A stretch of DNA of 64,000 bases from Denitrobaculum sp965225735 (GCA_965225735.1 CBDDBN010000030.1:930001-994000); one strand, 5' to 3'. Shown: positions 24,302-33,407, counted from the first letter of the stretch. Numbers and translations are program-made. The notes: generated from the letters alone by a model not told the origin.

Positions 24302-25489
24302 ATGCCGCAGGAAAAAAGCGCCGACGTCCTCTTCTATGTGCAGCATCTTTTGGGTATCGGCCATCTGCGACGCGCCTCTGTTCTGGCAAGAGCGCTGGAT
24401 CGGGCAGGTCTGCGCGTGGTCTTCGTATCGGGCGGCCTGCCAGTGCCGGATACGGATGTCGGCGGTTGCGAATTCCAGCAGCTGCCACCGATTCGCACCC
24501 TGGATGAAAGCTTCAGCACACTGGTTGATGAATCAGGCCGGGAACTGACCGAACAAGACAAAGACGTTAGACGCGATCTGCTGTTAGACCTTTTGAAACG
24601 GCATAAGCCAAAGGTTCTGCTCTTCGAAATGTTCCCTTTCGGTCGCAGACAGATGCGTTTTGAGCTGCTGCCGTTGCTGGAAGCCGCCAAGGAGATGACT
24701 GCGCCGCCACAGGTCATCTGCTCTCTGCGTGACGTGCTGACCACCCACAAGAAACCCGGTAAGACTGAATGGATCCTCGATGCGGTCGAGCGCTACTTCG
24801 ACCTGGTGCTGGTTCATGGAGATCCGGATTTCATCCCGTTGGAACGATCTTTTCCTGCGACTGCCGGTTTTCAGGACAAAATTCGCTACACTGGTTATGT
24901 GCTGGAGAAGCAGGGAACGTCGATGACCGACGCAAGTCGTCGGGATGGCGAAGTCATCGTATCTGCTGGGGGTGGAGCGGTCGCGGCGCCCCTGATCGAA
25001 GCTGCCCTGGCTGCCCGGGCGCAAAGTTCCCTGTCAGCCGTTCCTTGGCGGCTCCTCGCAGGCCCCAACCTGACCGAAGAACGTTTTCGAAACCTGCAAC
25101 AATCCTGTCGCGAAGGTGTGACCCTGGAACGCGTACGGCCCGATTTCACCGAGCTGCTCGCCCGCGCGCCCCTGTCGATCAGTCAGGCCGGCTATAACAC
25201 GGTGATGGACATCTTGGCGGCCGGTGTTCCCTCAATTCTGGTTCCCTTTGCAGCAACGCAGCAAACCGAGCAGGCGCTGCGCGCGCAATTCCTGGCCGAG
25301 CGGGGCGCAGCGACCGTCCTTTCGGAAGACCGGCTGAACCCGGAAAACCTGGCTGCCGCCATCGAAACAGCTCTGGACAAACCTCCGCCAAGCGACATGC
25401 TGGAGCAATTGAGCGTCGACGGCGCAGCGAGGACGGCGGAAGTGGTACGGACAGCGGTGGAATCTGCGAAAGGCAGTCTGGCGTCATGA
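24302..25489 (+). CDS. COG4671-type glycosyltransferase (paralogue 3)
   Basis: The product is 395 residues from the ATG at 24302; a GTG at 24287 in the same frame would overlap the phosphatase gene by 11 bp. It shares long conserved stretches with paralogue 2: DVLFYVQHLLGIGHLRRA, EMFPFGRRQMRFELLPLLEAA, LVHGDPDFIPLERSFPA, LSISQAGYNTVMDILAAGVP and QQTEQALRAQFLAERGA. The pair looks like a duplication that now flanks the phosphatase gene. It ends in an ATGA overlap with the deacetylase-like gene. Confidence 0.85.
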   Translation: MPQEKSADVLFYVQHLLGIGHLRRASVLARALDRAGLRVVFVSGGLPVPDTDVGGCEFQQLPPIRTLDESFSTLVDESGRELTEQDKDVRRDLLLDLLKRHKPKVLLFEMFPFGRRQMRFELLPLLEAAKEMTAPPQVICSLRDVLTTHKKPGKTEWILDAVERYFDLVLVHGDPDFIPLERSFPATAGFQDKIRYTGYVLEKQGTSMTDASRRDGEVIVSAGGGAVAAPLIEAALAARAQSSLSAVPWRLLAGPNLTEERFRNLQQSCREGVTLERVRPDFTELLARAPLSISQAGYNTVMDILAAGVPSILVPFAATQQTEQALRAQFLAERGAATVLSEDRLNPENLAAAIETALDKPPPSDMLEQLSVDGAARTAEVVRTAVESAKGSLAS

Positions 25490-26304
25490 CCGGCTGGGAC
25501 GATCTGACCGAGGAGCTGGATCTCTGGCGGGTGGCGGGCCGGGTCGCCAGCTTTTGGTGGCGCGATGACGACGCGGTGGCGCCGAGCGAATCCCTGGAAC
25601 GGCTGGCGGATCTATCTAAACGCCACAGTGCCAATCTGGCGCTCGCGGTCATTCCAGAATCCTGCGAGGAAGCCCTCGCGCCAACATTGGAAGGCTATGC
25701 GGAGACTTCGAGAACACGGATCGAAGTCATCCAGCACGGCATCGCCCACCAGAACCTCGCGGCGGAGGGTGAAAAAAAGACGGAACTCACAGCTACCGCT
25801 TCTTTGGATGACACGATGGCCCGCTTGCGCGCCGGCCGCGAGAGGCTTGCCAGCCTCTTCGGACCGCTCTTTGTGCCGGTTCTTGTGCCGCCCTGGAACC
25901 GGATCGCGCCGGAACTCATCCCCCGGCTACCAAGCTTTGGTTTTATCGGGTTATCGACATACAAGATCAGAAGTGAGCGGCACCCCGCATCAGGCCTTCT
26001 GCAGATCAACACCCATGCGGATCTCATGCGCTGGCGCCCGGAGCGCGGTTTCATGGGCGAGAGCGAGGTTCTGACACTCCTGAAGACGCATCTTGTCACA
26101 AGGCGAAAAGCTCTAGTCGATCCCCACTATCCCCCAAGCGTAAGCGATGAGCCGACCGGAATTCTCACCCATCATCTTGTCCACGACGAGGAGACCTGGC
26201 GCTTTCTCGACAATCTGCTCGACACCTTGAGGCGGCATCCGGCAACTAAGTTGCTTGCACCTTCCGAAGCATTTTTCCATGCTGAGGCCAAGGACGGGAC
26301 GTGA
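25486..26304 (+). CDS. polysaccharide-deacetylase-like protein
   Basis: The product has 272 residues. WWRDDDAV (residues 24-31) matches the NodB catalytic-base and metal-Asp motif, and HGIAHQN (84-90) matches the second, His-ligand motif (HxxxH). VLVPPWNRI fits the later Pro-Trp-containing motif. Such enzymes remove N- or O-acetyl groups from sugars. No signal peptide is visible, so a cytoplasmic or lipid-linked substrate is likely. It is coupled to the upstream glycosyltransferase gene (ATGA), tying deacetylation to the same glycan. Confidence 0.8.
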   Translation: MTGWDDLTEELDLWRVAGRVASFWWRDDDAVAPSESLERLADLSKRHSANLALAVIPESCEEALAPTLEGYAETSRTRIEVIQHGIAHQNLAAEGEKKTELTATASLDDTMARLRAGRERLASLFGPLFVPVLVPPWNRIAPELIPRLPSFGFIGLSTYKIRSERHPASGLLQINTHADLMRWRPERGFMGESEVLTLLKTHLVTRRKALVDPHYPPSVSDEPTGILTHHLVHDEETWRFLDNLLDTLRRHPATKLLAPSEAFFHAEAKDGT

Positions 26305-26398
26305 GAGCCCGCTGGGAACAGGACATAAGGCGCGCGGGATGCGACAGCACCCGTGCAAACGGGGTAAAACCAGAGCAGCCGACGCGGAAAGGCAGGGT

Positions 26399-26959
26399 GT
26401 GACCGTCTATCGTTACCCCGTCAAATCAGTTATTGGCGACTATCTGCGCGCCGCGGCAGGATTGATCCTGGCGCTTGGCGTATTGCTGTCTGGTCCCCTG
26501 CCCTGGTTCGTCACCTTGATTTTCGCGGCATTGACCTTGCTGTTTCTGGTCTTCGGTCTGCGCACACTGCAGCGGCAATTCCTCGAGGTTTGGCTGGATG
26601 AGCGCGGGATCGCGACTCAGGTCCGGCCGACGAAAGGGTCAGGCTCAGAAGGCTATTTTCCCCGCCGCCTTGCCTGGGAAGAGTTGAGCGAAATCAAACT
26701 GCGCTACTTCGGTGCCCGGCGAAAACTTCAGAAGGGCGAGGGCGGCAGCGGCTTCATGCAGCTCACTTTGTCAAGCAACGGCAACTCAAAGACCTCAATG
26801 TCATTCGAATCTTCTTTGGAGGGCTTTTCAGCTATTACCGAACGGGCAGCGCAAGCGGCCCGCAGCATCAATCTCGGTGTCGATCCGGCAACAGCAGGCA
26901 ATCTGTTGACACTTGGAATCAATATTGACGCCGAAGGCCTTGGTGAGTCAGAGCCGTGA
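26399..26959 (+). CDS. small membrane protein, unrecognised
   Basis: The product is about 186 residues from a GTG at 26399 with AAGG a few bases before it; the frame is open further upstream without protein-like content. Two hydrophobic segments (about 15-34 and 36-58) form a membrane hairpin, followed by a soluble domain of about 125 residues beginning FLEVWLDERGIATQV, which looks like a PH-like beta structure. I do not assign a family. It is the last gene of the glycan run, about 95 bp after the deacetylase-like gene. Confidence 0.6.
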   Translation: MTVYRYPVKSVIGDYLRAAAGLILALGVLLSGPLPWFVTLIFAALTLLFLVFGLRTLQRQFLEVWLDERGIATQVRPTKGSGSEGYFPRRLAWEELSEIKLRYFGARRKLQKGEGGSGFMQLTLSSNGNSKTSMSFESSLEGFSAITERAAQAARSINLGVDPATAGNLLTLGINIDAEGLGESEP

Positions 26960-27091
26960 AGCTTTCGCGACAATTACACCTTGAAGTGACGCCGCCATCG
27001 ACTTCGGATAGTCTGCGGCCGGATTCGAGCGTAGAGGCCTCAGCGACGCTTAGGTCTGGTGAAAAACAAGGGGTATTGAGGGGGTTTGGCC

Positions 27092-29014
27092 TTGAGTGAC
27101 CGAGACCAGGGATTGCAAGACGATCTTCTGCGGGTTCAGAACCTGCGGATCGCCTTTTCCCTGCCTGAAGGCAAGCTGGAAGCGGTGCGCGGGGTCTCTT
27201 TCCGCATCGCCCGCGGCTCCACAGTGGCCCTGGTTGGCGAGTCCGGGTCAGGCAAGTCCGTCGTCAGTCAGGCGATTATGGGCATTTTGCCCAAGTCGGC
27301 CGGCATCGAAGGCGGGCAGATCCTCTTTGCGGATCCTAACAAAGGCGGCGCCGTTACGGATATCGCTGCCCTGCCACCTGATTCAGGCGCTATGCGCGAT
27401 ATCCGCGGCAGTCGCATCTCCATCGTTTTTCAAGAGCCCATGACCTCGCTTTCGGCGGTCTATACCGTCGGGAACCAGATCGGCGAAGCCTTGCACCTGC
27501 ACCAGAATGTAAGCGGCGTGCAGGGACGCGAGATGGTCATCGATATCCTGCGTCTGGTCGGCTTCCCCAATCCAGCGCGTGCCTACGACACCTACCCCTT
27601 CGAGCTTTCCGGCGGGCTGCGCCAGCGCGCCGTCATTGCCATGGCGCTGGTCTGCCGCCCCGCCCTGCTGATCGCCGACGAACCCACCACGGCGTTGGAT
27701 GTGACCATCCAGGCGCAGATCCTGAAGCTGATCAAGGATCTGCAAAGCGAACTGAACATGTCTGTCCTCATGATCACGCACGATCTGGGGGTTGTCGCCA
27801 ACGTGGCGGACGAAGTGGTCGTGATGTACCACGGCGAGGTCATGGAACGGGGCAATCTGAGCGAAATCTACGGCGATCCCCGCCATCCTTATCTCAAAGC
27901 GTTGCTACATGCCGTGCCACGCTTCGATATGGAGCCCGGCGAACGCCTGCAGCCGATCCGGGAAATCAAGCACGACAGCGGCGTCAATCTGGGCGAAGGC
28001 ATGAAGCCTTGGCCCGAGGACCCCGATGAGCCGCCCCTGCTGCAGATCGAACATATTTCCAAGACCTATAACACCCGCAAAGGCGGTTTCTTCAAGCCAA
28101 GCGAAGAAACCAAGGTTCTGGCGGTCGACGATGTCAGCTTCGCGGTCAAACGCGGAGAATGTCTGGGCCTGGTGGGTGAGAGCGGCTGCGGCAAGACAAC
28201 GCTTTCCAAGATCATCATGCGGGCGGCATCGCCGGACGGCGGAGAGGTGACATTCAACGATCGGGGCAAATCCGTCGACGTTTTGGCGCTGGAAGGCAAG
28301 GAACTGGTCGATTTCCGGAAACGGATACAATTCGTTTTCCAGGACCCCTTCTCTTCCCTAAATCCCCGCATGACGGTTTTCGAGCTGATCAGCGAACCCC
28401 TGGTCATCCATGGCATGAGCAATCCGGCCGAGCGCGCCGAGTTGGTCAAGGAACTGATGCGGGTGGTCGGTCTGGATGTCCGTTACCTTCAGCGCTATCC
28501 CCACAGTTTCTCCGGCGGTCAGCGTCAGCGTATCGGTATCGCCCGCGCGCTCGCGCTCAAACCCGATCTGCTGATCTGCGACGAGCCAGTCTCGGCACTG
28601 GACGTCTCGATCCAGGCTCAGGTTCTCAACCTCTTGAAGGACCTGCAGGAATCGCTGGGTCTGACCTATATCTTCATTAGCCATAACCTGGCCGTGGTCG
28701 ATTATATCGCCGACCGCATCGCGGTGATGTGCCGCGGGCGCCTGGTTGAGCTGGCGCCTCGGGAATTGCTGTTTCGCAATCCGACCCACCCCTATACGCA
28801 GGCATTGTTATCGGCTGTTCCAGAGCCCGATCCGGCCCAGCGCCTGGATCTCACCGCCCTGATGGAGGGGCGCGCCTCGAACCCGGAAACCTGGCCCTAT
28901 CCCTTTACCATCGACGGCCACAGCGAAATGGACATGATCGATCTGGGCGGCGGCCACTTCGTACGGGCACAACCGGCGGCCGACAGCGATCTGCGCGCAG
29001 CGGCGGGGGCCTGA
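27092..29014 (+). CDS. double ATP-binding subunit of an Opp/Dpp-superfamily ABC importer
   Basis: About 640 residues hold two complete ATPase domains. Domain 1: Walker A GESGSGKS near 49-56, signature LSGGLRQR, Walker B LLIADEPTTALDV. Domain 2: Walker A GESGCGKT near 361, signature FSGGQRQR, Walker B LLICDEPVSALDV. Each ends with an oligopeptide-type C-terminal region (HPYLKALLHAVPR; HPYTQALLSAVPE). The start is a TTG; 27092 has GAGGGGG at 7 bp, while 27086 is also possible. It drives the two permeases encoded just downstream. The second half carries a long C-terminal tail. Confidence 0.93.
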   Translation: MSDRDQGLQDDLLRVQNLRIAFSLPEGKLEAVRGVSFRIARGSTVALVGESGSGKSVVSQAIMGILPKSAGIEGGQILFADPNKGGAVTDIAALPPDSGAMRDIRGSRISIVFQEPMTSLSAVYTVGNQIGEALHLHQNVSGVQGREMVIDILRLVGFPNPARAYDTYPFELSGGLRQRAVIAMALVCRPALLIADEPTTALDVTIQAQILKLIKDLQSELNMSVLMITHDLGVVANVADEVVVMYHGEVMERGNLSEIYGDPRHPYLKALLHAVPRFDMEPGERLQPIREIKHDSGVNLGEGMKPWPEDPDEPPLLQIEHISKTYNTRKGGFFKPSEETKVLAVDDVSFAVKRGECLGLVGESGCGKTTLSKIIMRAASPDGGEVTFNDRGKSVDVLALEGKELVDFRKRIQFVFQDPFSSLNPRMTVFELISEPLVIHGMSNPAERAELVKELMRVVGLDVRYLQRYPHSFSGGQRQRIGIARALALKPDLLICDEPVSALDVSIQAQVLNLLKDLQESLGLTYIFISHNLAVVDYIADRIAVMCRGRLVELAPRELLFRNPTHPYTQALLSAVPEPDPAQRLDLTALMEGRASNPETWPYPFTIDGHSEMDMIDLGGGHFVRAQPAADSDLRAAAGA

Positions 29015-29017
29015 CAC

Positions 29018-30016
29018 ATGCTGGGTTACACCGTCCGCCGCATCCTCACGATGATCCCCACTCTGCTGGCGATCAGCTTCATCATTTTCGTCATCATCCA
29101 GCTGCCGCCCGGCGACTATCTGGAGACTGAGATCGCGGAAATGCAGGCCCAGGGCGAGGCCGTCGATCAGGAAAAGATCGAATATCTGCGCCGCGAGTAC
29201 GGCCTGGATAAGCCTTTCATAGAACAGTACGCGGTCTGGGTTTTCGGCCTGCTGCAGGGCGATCTGGGCTTTTCCTTCGAACACCAGCTGCCGGTCAACG
29301 AGGTGATCGGTGATCGGCTTTGGTTGACCTTCCTTGTGGCGCTCTCGACCATCCTCTTCACCTATGCCGTCGCCTTTCCGATCGGGATCTATTCCGCGGT
29401 CCGCCAATACAGCGTCGGCGACTATGTCCTGACCTTCGTCGGCTTCCTGGGGCTGGCTACGCCTAACTTCTTGCTGGCGTTGGTGCTGCTTTACTTCGCC
29501 AATCTCTGGTTCGGCACCTCGATTGGCGGCCTGATGGACCCCAAATACATCGACCACCCCTGGACCTGGGGTAAGGTCAGCTCGATCCTGGAGCACCTCT
29601 GGATCCCGGTTATCGTCATCGGCACCTCCGGGACCGCCGCCATGATCCGTCGCCTGCGCGCAAACCTGCTGGACGAGTTGCAGAAACAGTATGTTGTGAC
29701 CGCCCGAGCCAAAGGTCTTTCGCCGCTCAAGGTGCTGCTGAAGTACCCTCTGCGCATGGCCGTAAATCCCTTCATCGCCGATATCGGCAATGTTCTGCCC
29801 CAGCTCATCTCCGGTGCGGTCCTGGTCTCGGTGGTGCTCAGCCTGGAGACCACGGGCCCTATGCTGGTTCGGGCGCTGCAAAGCCAAGATATGTTCCTTG
29901 CCGGGTCCTTTCTGATGTTTGAAGCCAGCCTGGTGGTGATCGGCGTGTTTTTGTCCGATCTGGCGCTGGCCGTTCTCGATCCGCGTATCCGGCTCGGCGG
30001 AGGGGCCACGAAATGA
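29018..30016 (+). CDS. ABC importer permease (Opp/Dpp superfamily, DppB-type)
   Basis: The product has 332 residues with about six membrane helices, starting LGYTVRRILTMIPTLLAISFIIFVI, the usual DppB-type N-terminus. The coupling EAA-like loop VVTARAKGLSPLKVLLKYPLR contacts the ATPase. Helices near 100-130 and 225-310 follow family spacing. It starts 3 bp after the ATPase stop and overlaps the next permease gene (ATGA). The substrate could be peptides or oligosaccharides. Confidence 0.92.
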   Translation: MLGYTVRRILTMIPTLLAISFIIFVIIQLPPGDYLETEIAEMQAQGEAVDQEKIEYLRREYGLDKPFIEQYAVWVFGLLQGDLGFSFEHQLPVNEVIGDRLWLTFLVALSTILFTYAVAFPIGIYSAVRQYSVGDYVLTFVGFLGLATPNFLLALVLLYFANLWFGTSIGGLMDPKYIDHPWTWGKVSSILEHLWIPVIVIGTSGTAAMIRRLRANLLDELQKQYVVTARAKGLSPLKVLLKYPLRMAVNPFIADIGNVLPQLISGAVLVSVVLSLETTGPMLVRALQSQDMFLAGSFLMFEASLVVIGVFLSDLALAVLDPRIRLGGGATK

Positions 30017-31224
30017 CCGACCAGACTCTGCCACCGCAAAATTCCGGACCAGGCCAGGACAGAAACCCAGCCGAGCAGGTCACCGGGCATTTCGTCAATC
30101 CGGCGCCCTTCGATCCCCATTCGGTCGCGGCCCTCACGCCCGAGCAGGAACGCTACTACCTGGCGTCGCAGTGGCAGATCATGTGGTGGAAGTTCAAGCG
30201 CCACCGCCTGGCCTACTATTCGGGGATCGTTCTGATTTGCATGTATTTCGTCGCGGCGATCTGCGAAATCGTCGCGCCCTACAGCCTGCACAGCCGCCAC
30301 ATCGACTTCATCCACGCCCCGCCGCAAGCCGTCCACCTTTTCCACGAGGGTGAGTTTATCGGGCCCTTCGTTTACGGCTTCGATTACAACCTCAACATGG
30401 AGAATCTGCGGCGCGAGTACACGCCAAACCCCGAAAAAATCGACAGGCTGCGCTTTTTCTGCAGCGGGGAAAGCTACAAGTTCTGGGGTCTGATTGAGGC
30501 GGACTTCCACTTGGTTTGTCCCGCCGAGAACGGCACAGCCTTTTTCTGGGGCACGGACCGTTTGGGCCGCGATCTGCTCAGCCGGATTTTCTACGGGTCG
30601 CGCATTTCCCTGACCATCGGCCTGATCGGTGTGGCGATCAGCTTTGTCCTCGGCACCATCATCGGCGGCATCGCGGGGTACTATGGCGGCTGGGTCGACA
30701 ACGTGGTCCAGCGCACCATCGAGATCTTCAAATCTTTCCCCGAACTGCCGCTTTTCATGACCCTCTCGGCGCTGCTGCCAGTCAGCTGGAGCCCGATCGG
30801 GGTTTTCTTCGGAATCTCAGTGATCCTGGGCCTGCTCGACTGGCCCGGCCTGGCTCGCGCTGTGCGCTCTAAGCTGCTCAGCCTGCGTGAAGAAGATTTC
30901 TGCACCGCAGCCCAGCTCATGGGCGCATCGCCCAAACGCATTATCGGCCGGCACCTGTTGCCCAGCTTCGCCAGCCATCTCATCGCTTCGGCAACTCTGG
31001 CGATCCCAACCATGATCCTGGGCGAGACCGCACTTTCCTTCTTAGGTCTCGGCCTACGCCCACCCATCACTTCCTGGGGTGTGCTGCTGAACGAAGCGCA
31101 GAATATCAACGTCGTCGCGCTCTATCCCTGGCTGATGCTACCGGTCCAACCGGTGATCTTGGTGATCTTGGCCTTCAACTTCCTGGGTGACGGCCTGCGC
31201 GACGCCGCGGATCCTTACAAGTGA
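30013..31224 (+). CDS. ABC importer permease (Opp/Dpp superfamily, DppC-type) with enlarged periplasmic loop
   Basis: The product has 403 residues; typical DppC-like permeases have about 300. A cytoplasmic N-terminus of about 65 residues precedes helix 1. About 110 residues then separate helix 1 from FFWGTDRLGRDLLSRIFYGSR, so the first periplasmic loop is much enlarged and contains two Cys. The coupling loop is DFCTAAQLMGASPKRIIGRH. It ends with the usual LGDGLRDAADPYK. A similar enlarged loop exists in some permeases for oligosaccharides, from memory. No binding-protein gene is in the operon. Confidence 0.9.
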   Translation: MTDQTLPPQNSGPGQDRNPAEQVTGHFVNPAPFDPHSVAALTPEQERYYLASQWQIMWWKFKRHRLAYYSGIVLICMYFVAAICEIVAPYSLHSRHIDFIHAPPQAVHLFHEGEFIGPFVYGFDYNLNMENLRREYTPNPEKIDRLRFFCSGESYKFWGLIEADFHLVCPAENGTAFFWGTDRLGRDLLSRIFYGSRISLTIGLIGVAISFVLGTIIGGIAGYYGGWVDNVVQRTIEIFKSFPELPLFMTLSALLPVSWSPIGVFFGISVILGLLDWPGLARAVRSKLLSLREEDFCTAAQLMGASPKRIIGRHLLPSFASHLIASATLAIPTMILGETALSFLGLGLRPPITSWGVLLNEAQNINVVALYPWLMLPVQPVILVILAFNFLGDGLRDAADPYK

Positions 31225-31832
31225 CGACAATGTCCAGTTTGGCAGATGTCGAATTCAGGAGCGAAGCGCTATTGTTTCGGTTTAGAAACGTTCGACAATT
31301 TATTTGCAAATTCAATGTCGTAGTTTCCGCGATCCTGGTTTGCTCTCTGTATGCCCAGCCAGTCCTGAGCCAGGATTCGCCGCCTGTCGGAATTGGCGGC
31401 TTTCATTACCAATACCATTCAGAGAATCACGTTCACATGAACGTCTGCCAGGCTGAGGAATGTGTCCCCGGTTCGAAGGTCAGCTACATCCTCTACCCAC
31501 CAGAAAAAGACCCCGACTTCGACGAGTACAAGCAGTCTCAAAAGCAGGTTCTCTCTCTTTTGAAAAATCGGGCACCAAAAGACATGGCAATTATCATGTC
31601 GGAGCCTGAAATGAGTCAGGATGAGATTTTCACCATCTTTTCGAGCTTTCGGGAAGCCAGATCGGCAGATGGGCGGCAACTCTTCACCAAATCCAGCGTG
31701 ATCTACACCGACTATGCAACGATTTCCCTGATTAGCTCGTCTGAAGACAAGGAAGCTGTCGAGGTAAACTCCGCCGGATTTACGGTTGGCTTGATCACCT
31801 TGAGTCAGGCCCAGCTTAGGGGCGGAGAATAG
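31221..31832 (+). CDS. secreted orphan protein, unrecognised
   Basis: The product has up to 203 residues. The start may be the GTG at 31221 (GTGA overlap with the permease stop) or the ATG at 31230. A hydrophobic segment near residues 32-50 (NVVVSAILVCSLYAQPVLSQ) looks like a signal peptide with a long basic leader. The mature part has Cys residues (NVCQAEECVPG) and a his-rich start (HYQYHSENHVHMNVC) that could bind metal. Codon use looks more AT-rich than in its neighbours, hinting at recent acquisition. No function is assigned. Confidence 0.6.
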   Translation: MTTMSSLADVEFRSEALLFRFRNVRQFICKFNVVVSAILVCSLYAQPVLSQDSPPVGIGGFHYQYHSENHVHMNVCQAEECVPGSKVSYILYPPEKDPDFDEYKQSQKQVLSLLKNRAPKDMAIIMSEPEMSQDEIFTIFSSFREARSADGRQLFTKSSVIYTDYATISLISSSEDKEAVEVNSAGFTVGLITLSQAQLRGGE

Positions 31833-31863
31833 CACCGGCGCCTGACGCGACCGATGCCACGCA

Positions 31864-32637
31864 TCAACCCTTAGGCTCGACCATGTAATCTTCGACGGCG
31901 ATTTCCTCCCGCCCGAAGTCGTAGACCCGAAAGGGATGCGGTGCCTCGCAAAAGGCCGGCGGTCCTGAGTAGAGAACCCCACCTTCTCTCTTCAAAATCC
32001 CCGGATGATAGTGCCCCGACAGGACGGCCCGGACATGCCCGGAGGCTTCGAGCTGCGCCTTCATCTCGCCCGCGTTCTCGTATTCATAACGCCAGCCTTT
32101 GTAGGTCGTCGGCGGATCGGTGATGTAATGTTGAACATGGATTTGGGGCAAATCCGGCTCTGACTGAGTGACCGCCGCATTGAAAAGCGCACGTCGGGCC
32201 CCGGTTCGCCGCGGCTGCCGGTCCGAGCCAAGCTCATCCCAGAAGCAGAAAAACCTCAGACCGCCAGCCTCGGCGATCTCGCCCGCCTCCGGAAAGACCT
32301 TGCCAAACAAGGGCTCGTGATCGTGATTGCCGGGACAAAGCACGAAGGGAACACCGGTTCCCCTCAACCATTCGCGGACTAGAAGGTAGTCCCGCTCGAC
32401 TTTGAGCAGCCAGTCATCGCAACTCCGGTCATCCGGACTGCCTCCGGCGATCACCTCGTCCGGAACATCCAGTAAATCGCCGGAAATCACCATAACCTCG
32501 GGCTTCAGTTCCGGCAGGCGGCGGGCAAGAGCTTTTAGCACCGCCGGCATCTCGCGCGACAACCGAACAGGCAGTCCCGCCGAACCCGGTTGGTGATGCC
32601 GCAGGTGCAGATCCGTTAGGTGCAGGATGCGTGTCAT
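31864..32637 (-). CDS. calcineurin-like metallophosphoesterase
   Basis: About 257 residues from the ATG at 32637 (the frame is open further upstream, but the family begins at MTRILHLTDLHL). The five metallophosphatase signatures are visible: LTDLHL, ISGDLLDVPDE, CPGNHDHE, VQHY and SGHYHPG. These enzymes hydrolyse phosphoesters such as cyclic nucleotides, nucleotide sugars or DNA ends; the target here is unknown. The gene starts 16 bp after the LysE-type transporter gene and is likely co-transcribed. Confidence 0.87.
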   Translation of the reverse strand: MTRILHLTDLHLRHHQPGSAGLPVRLSREMPAVLKALARRLPELKPEVMVISGDLLDVPDEVIAGGSPDDRSCDDWLLKVERDYLLVREWLRGTGVPFVLCPGNHDHEPLFGKVFPEAGEIAEAGGLRFFCFWDELGSDRQPRRTGARRALFNAAVTQSEPDLPQIHVQHYITDPPTTYKGWRYEYENAGEMKAQLEASGHVRAVLSGHYHPGILKREGGVLYSGPPAFCEAPHPFRVYDFGREEIAVEDYMVEPKG

Positions 32638-32653
32638 AGCTCTGGCGAACGCG

Positions 32654-33280
32654 TCACTTTTCCTGGAGCGCCAGCCTAGCGCCCAGCCCCAGGTAGATGC
32701 CGCCAACGACCTTGCCCTGCCAACGCAAGACCACCGGATTGCGCCGCAGGAAGCTCCCCAGCCAACCGGCGCCGAAAGCCACAACCACGGTGCTCAACAA
32801 TCCCATCAAAACAAAGAGCACACCCAGGATCGCAAGCTGCAGGGCAACTTCCCCGTTTTCCGGCCGAACGAACTGGGGCAGAAAGGCCAGGAAGAAAAGC
32901 GCCGACTTCGGATTGAGAACCTCGGCCAAAACGGCCTGCCGCAGGGCTTGCGCGGACGACAGGTCATTCGATCCCACAGCCAGACTGGTCTGAGGTTTCT
33001 CCAAAATCGCCCGGATCCCGAGATACACCAGATAGGCCGCCCCGAGATACTTGATCAGGTTAAAGAGGAAGGCCGAGGTCAAAATGATCGCCGAGAGCCC
33101 GAGCACCGCCATCGCGGTATGGATCAGATCCCCGATCGCGATACCGGCGCCGGTTGCCAGCCCGATCCTCGTGCCCGAGGCCGTGGCTCGGGCAAGCGTC
33201 AGGATCACGGCGGGACCGGGAATAAACACGAAGCCCAAAAGGACGATGAGATAGGTGATAAGTGTCGTCTGGTCGATCAA
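32654..33280 (-). CDS. LysE/RhtB-family amino acid exporter
   Basis: The product has 208 residues with about six membrane segments. The family motif GFVFIPGPAVILTLARATASGTRIGLATG lies at residues 16-44, and LAEVLNPKSALFFLAFLPQFV mid-protein is the second RhtB signature. The start is a TTG with GGGAGAAA upstream. Members export amino acids or related small molecules; which ones cannot be told. It is followed by the metallophosphoesterase gene. Confidence 0.92.
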   Translation of the reverse strand: MIDQTTLITYLIVLLGFVFIPGPAVILTLARATASGTRIGLATGAGIAIGDLIHTAMAVLGLSAIILTSAFLFNLIKYLGAAYLVYLGIRAILEKPQTSLAVGSNDLSSAQALRQAVLAEVLNPKSALFFLAFLPQFVRPENGEVALQLAILGVLFVLMGLLSTVVVAFGAGWLGSFLRRNPVVLRWQGKVVGGIYLGLGARLALQEK

Positions 33281-33407
33281 CGGCGTTTCTCCCTGCGAAA
33301 TCCCAACGTTATCTGGCGTTCAGGCGGTGGCTTACACCAAGTGTATCGCCTCCGCTCCGAAGTCGCAGCAGGACTTGAGCTTCTCTTGCAACAAACCAGC
33401 TTGAGAC

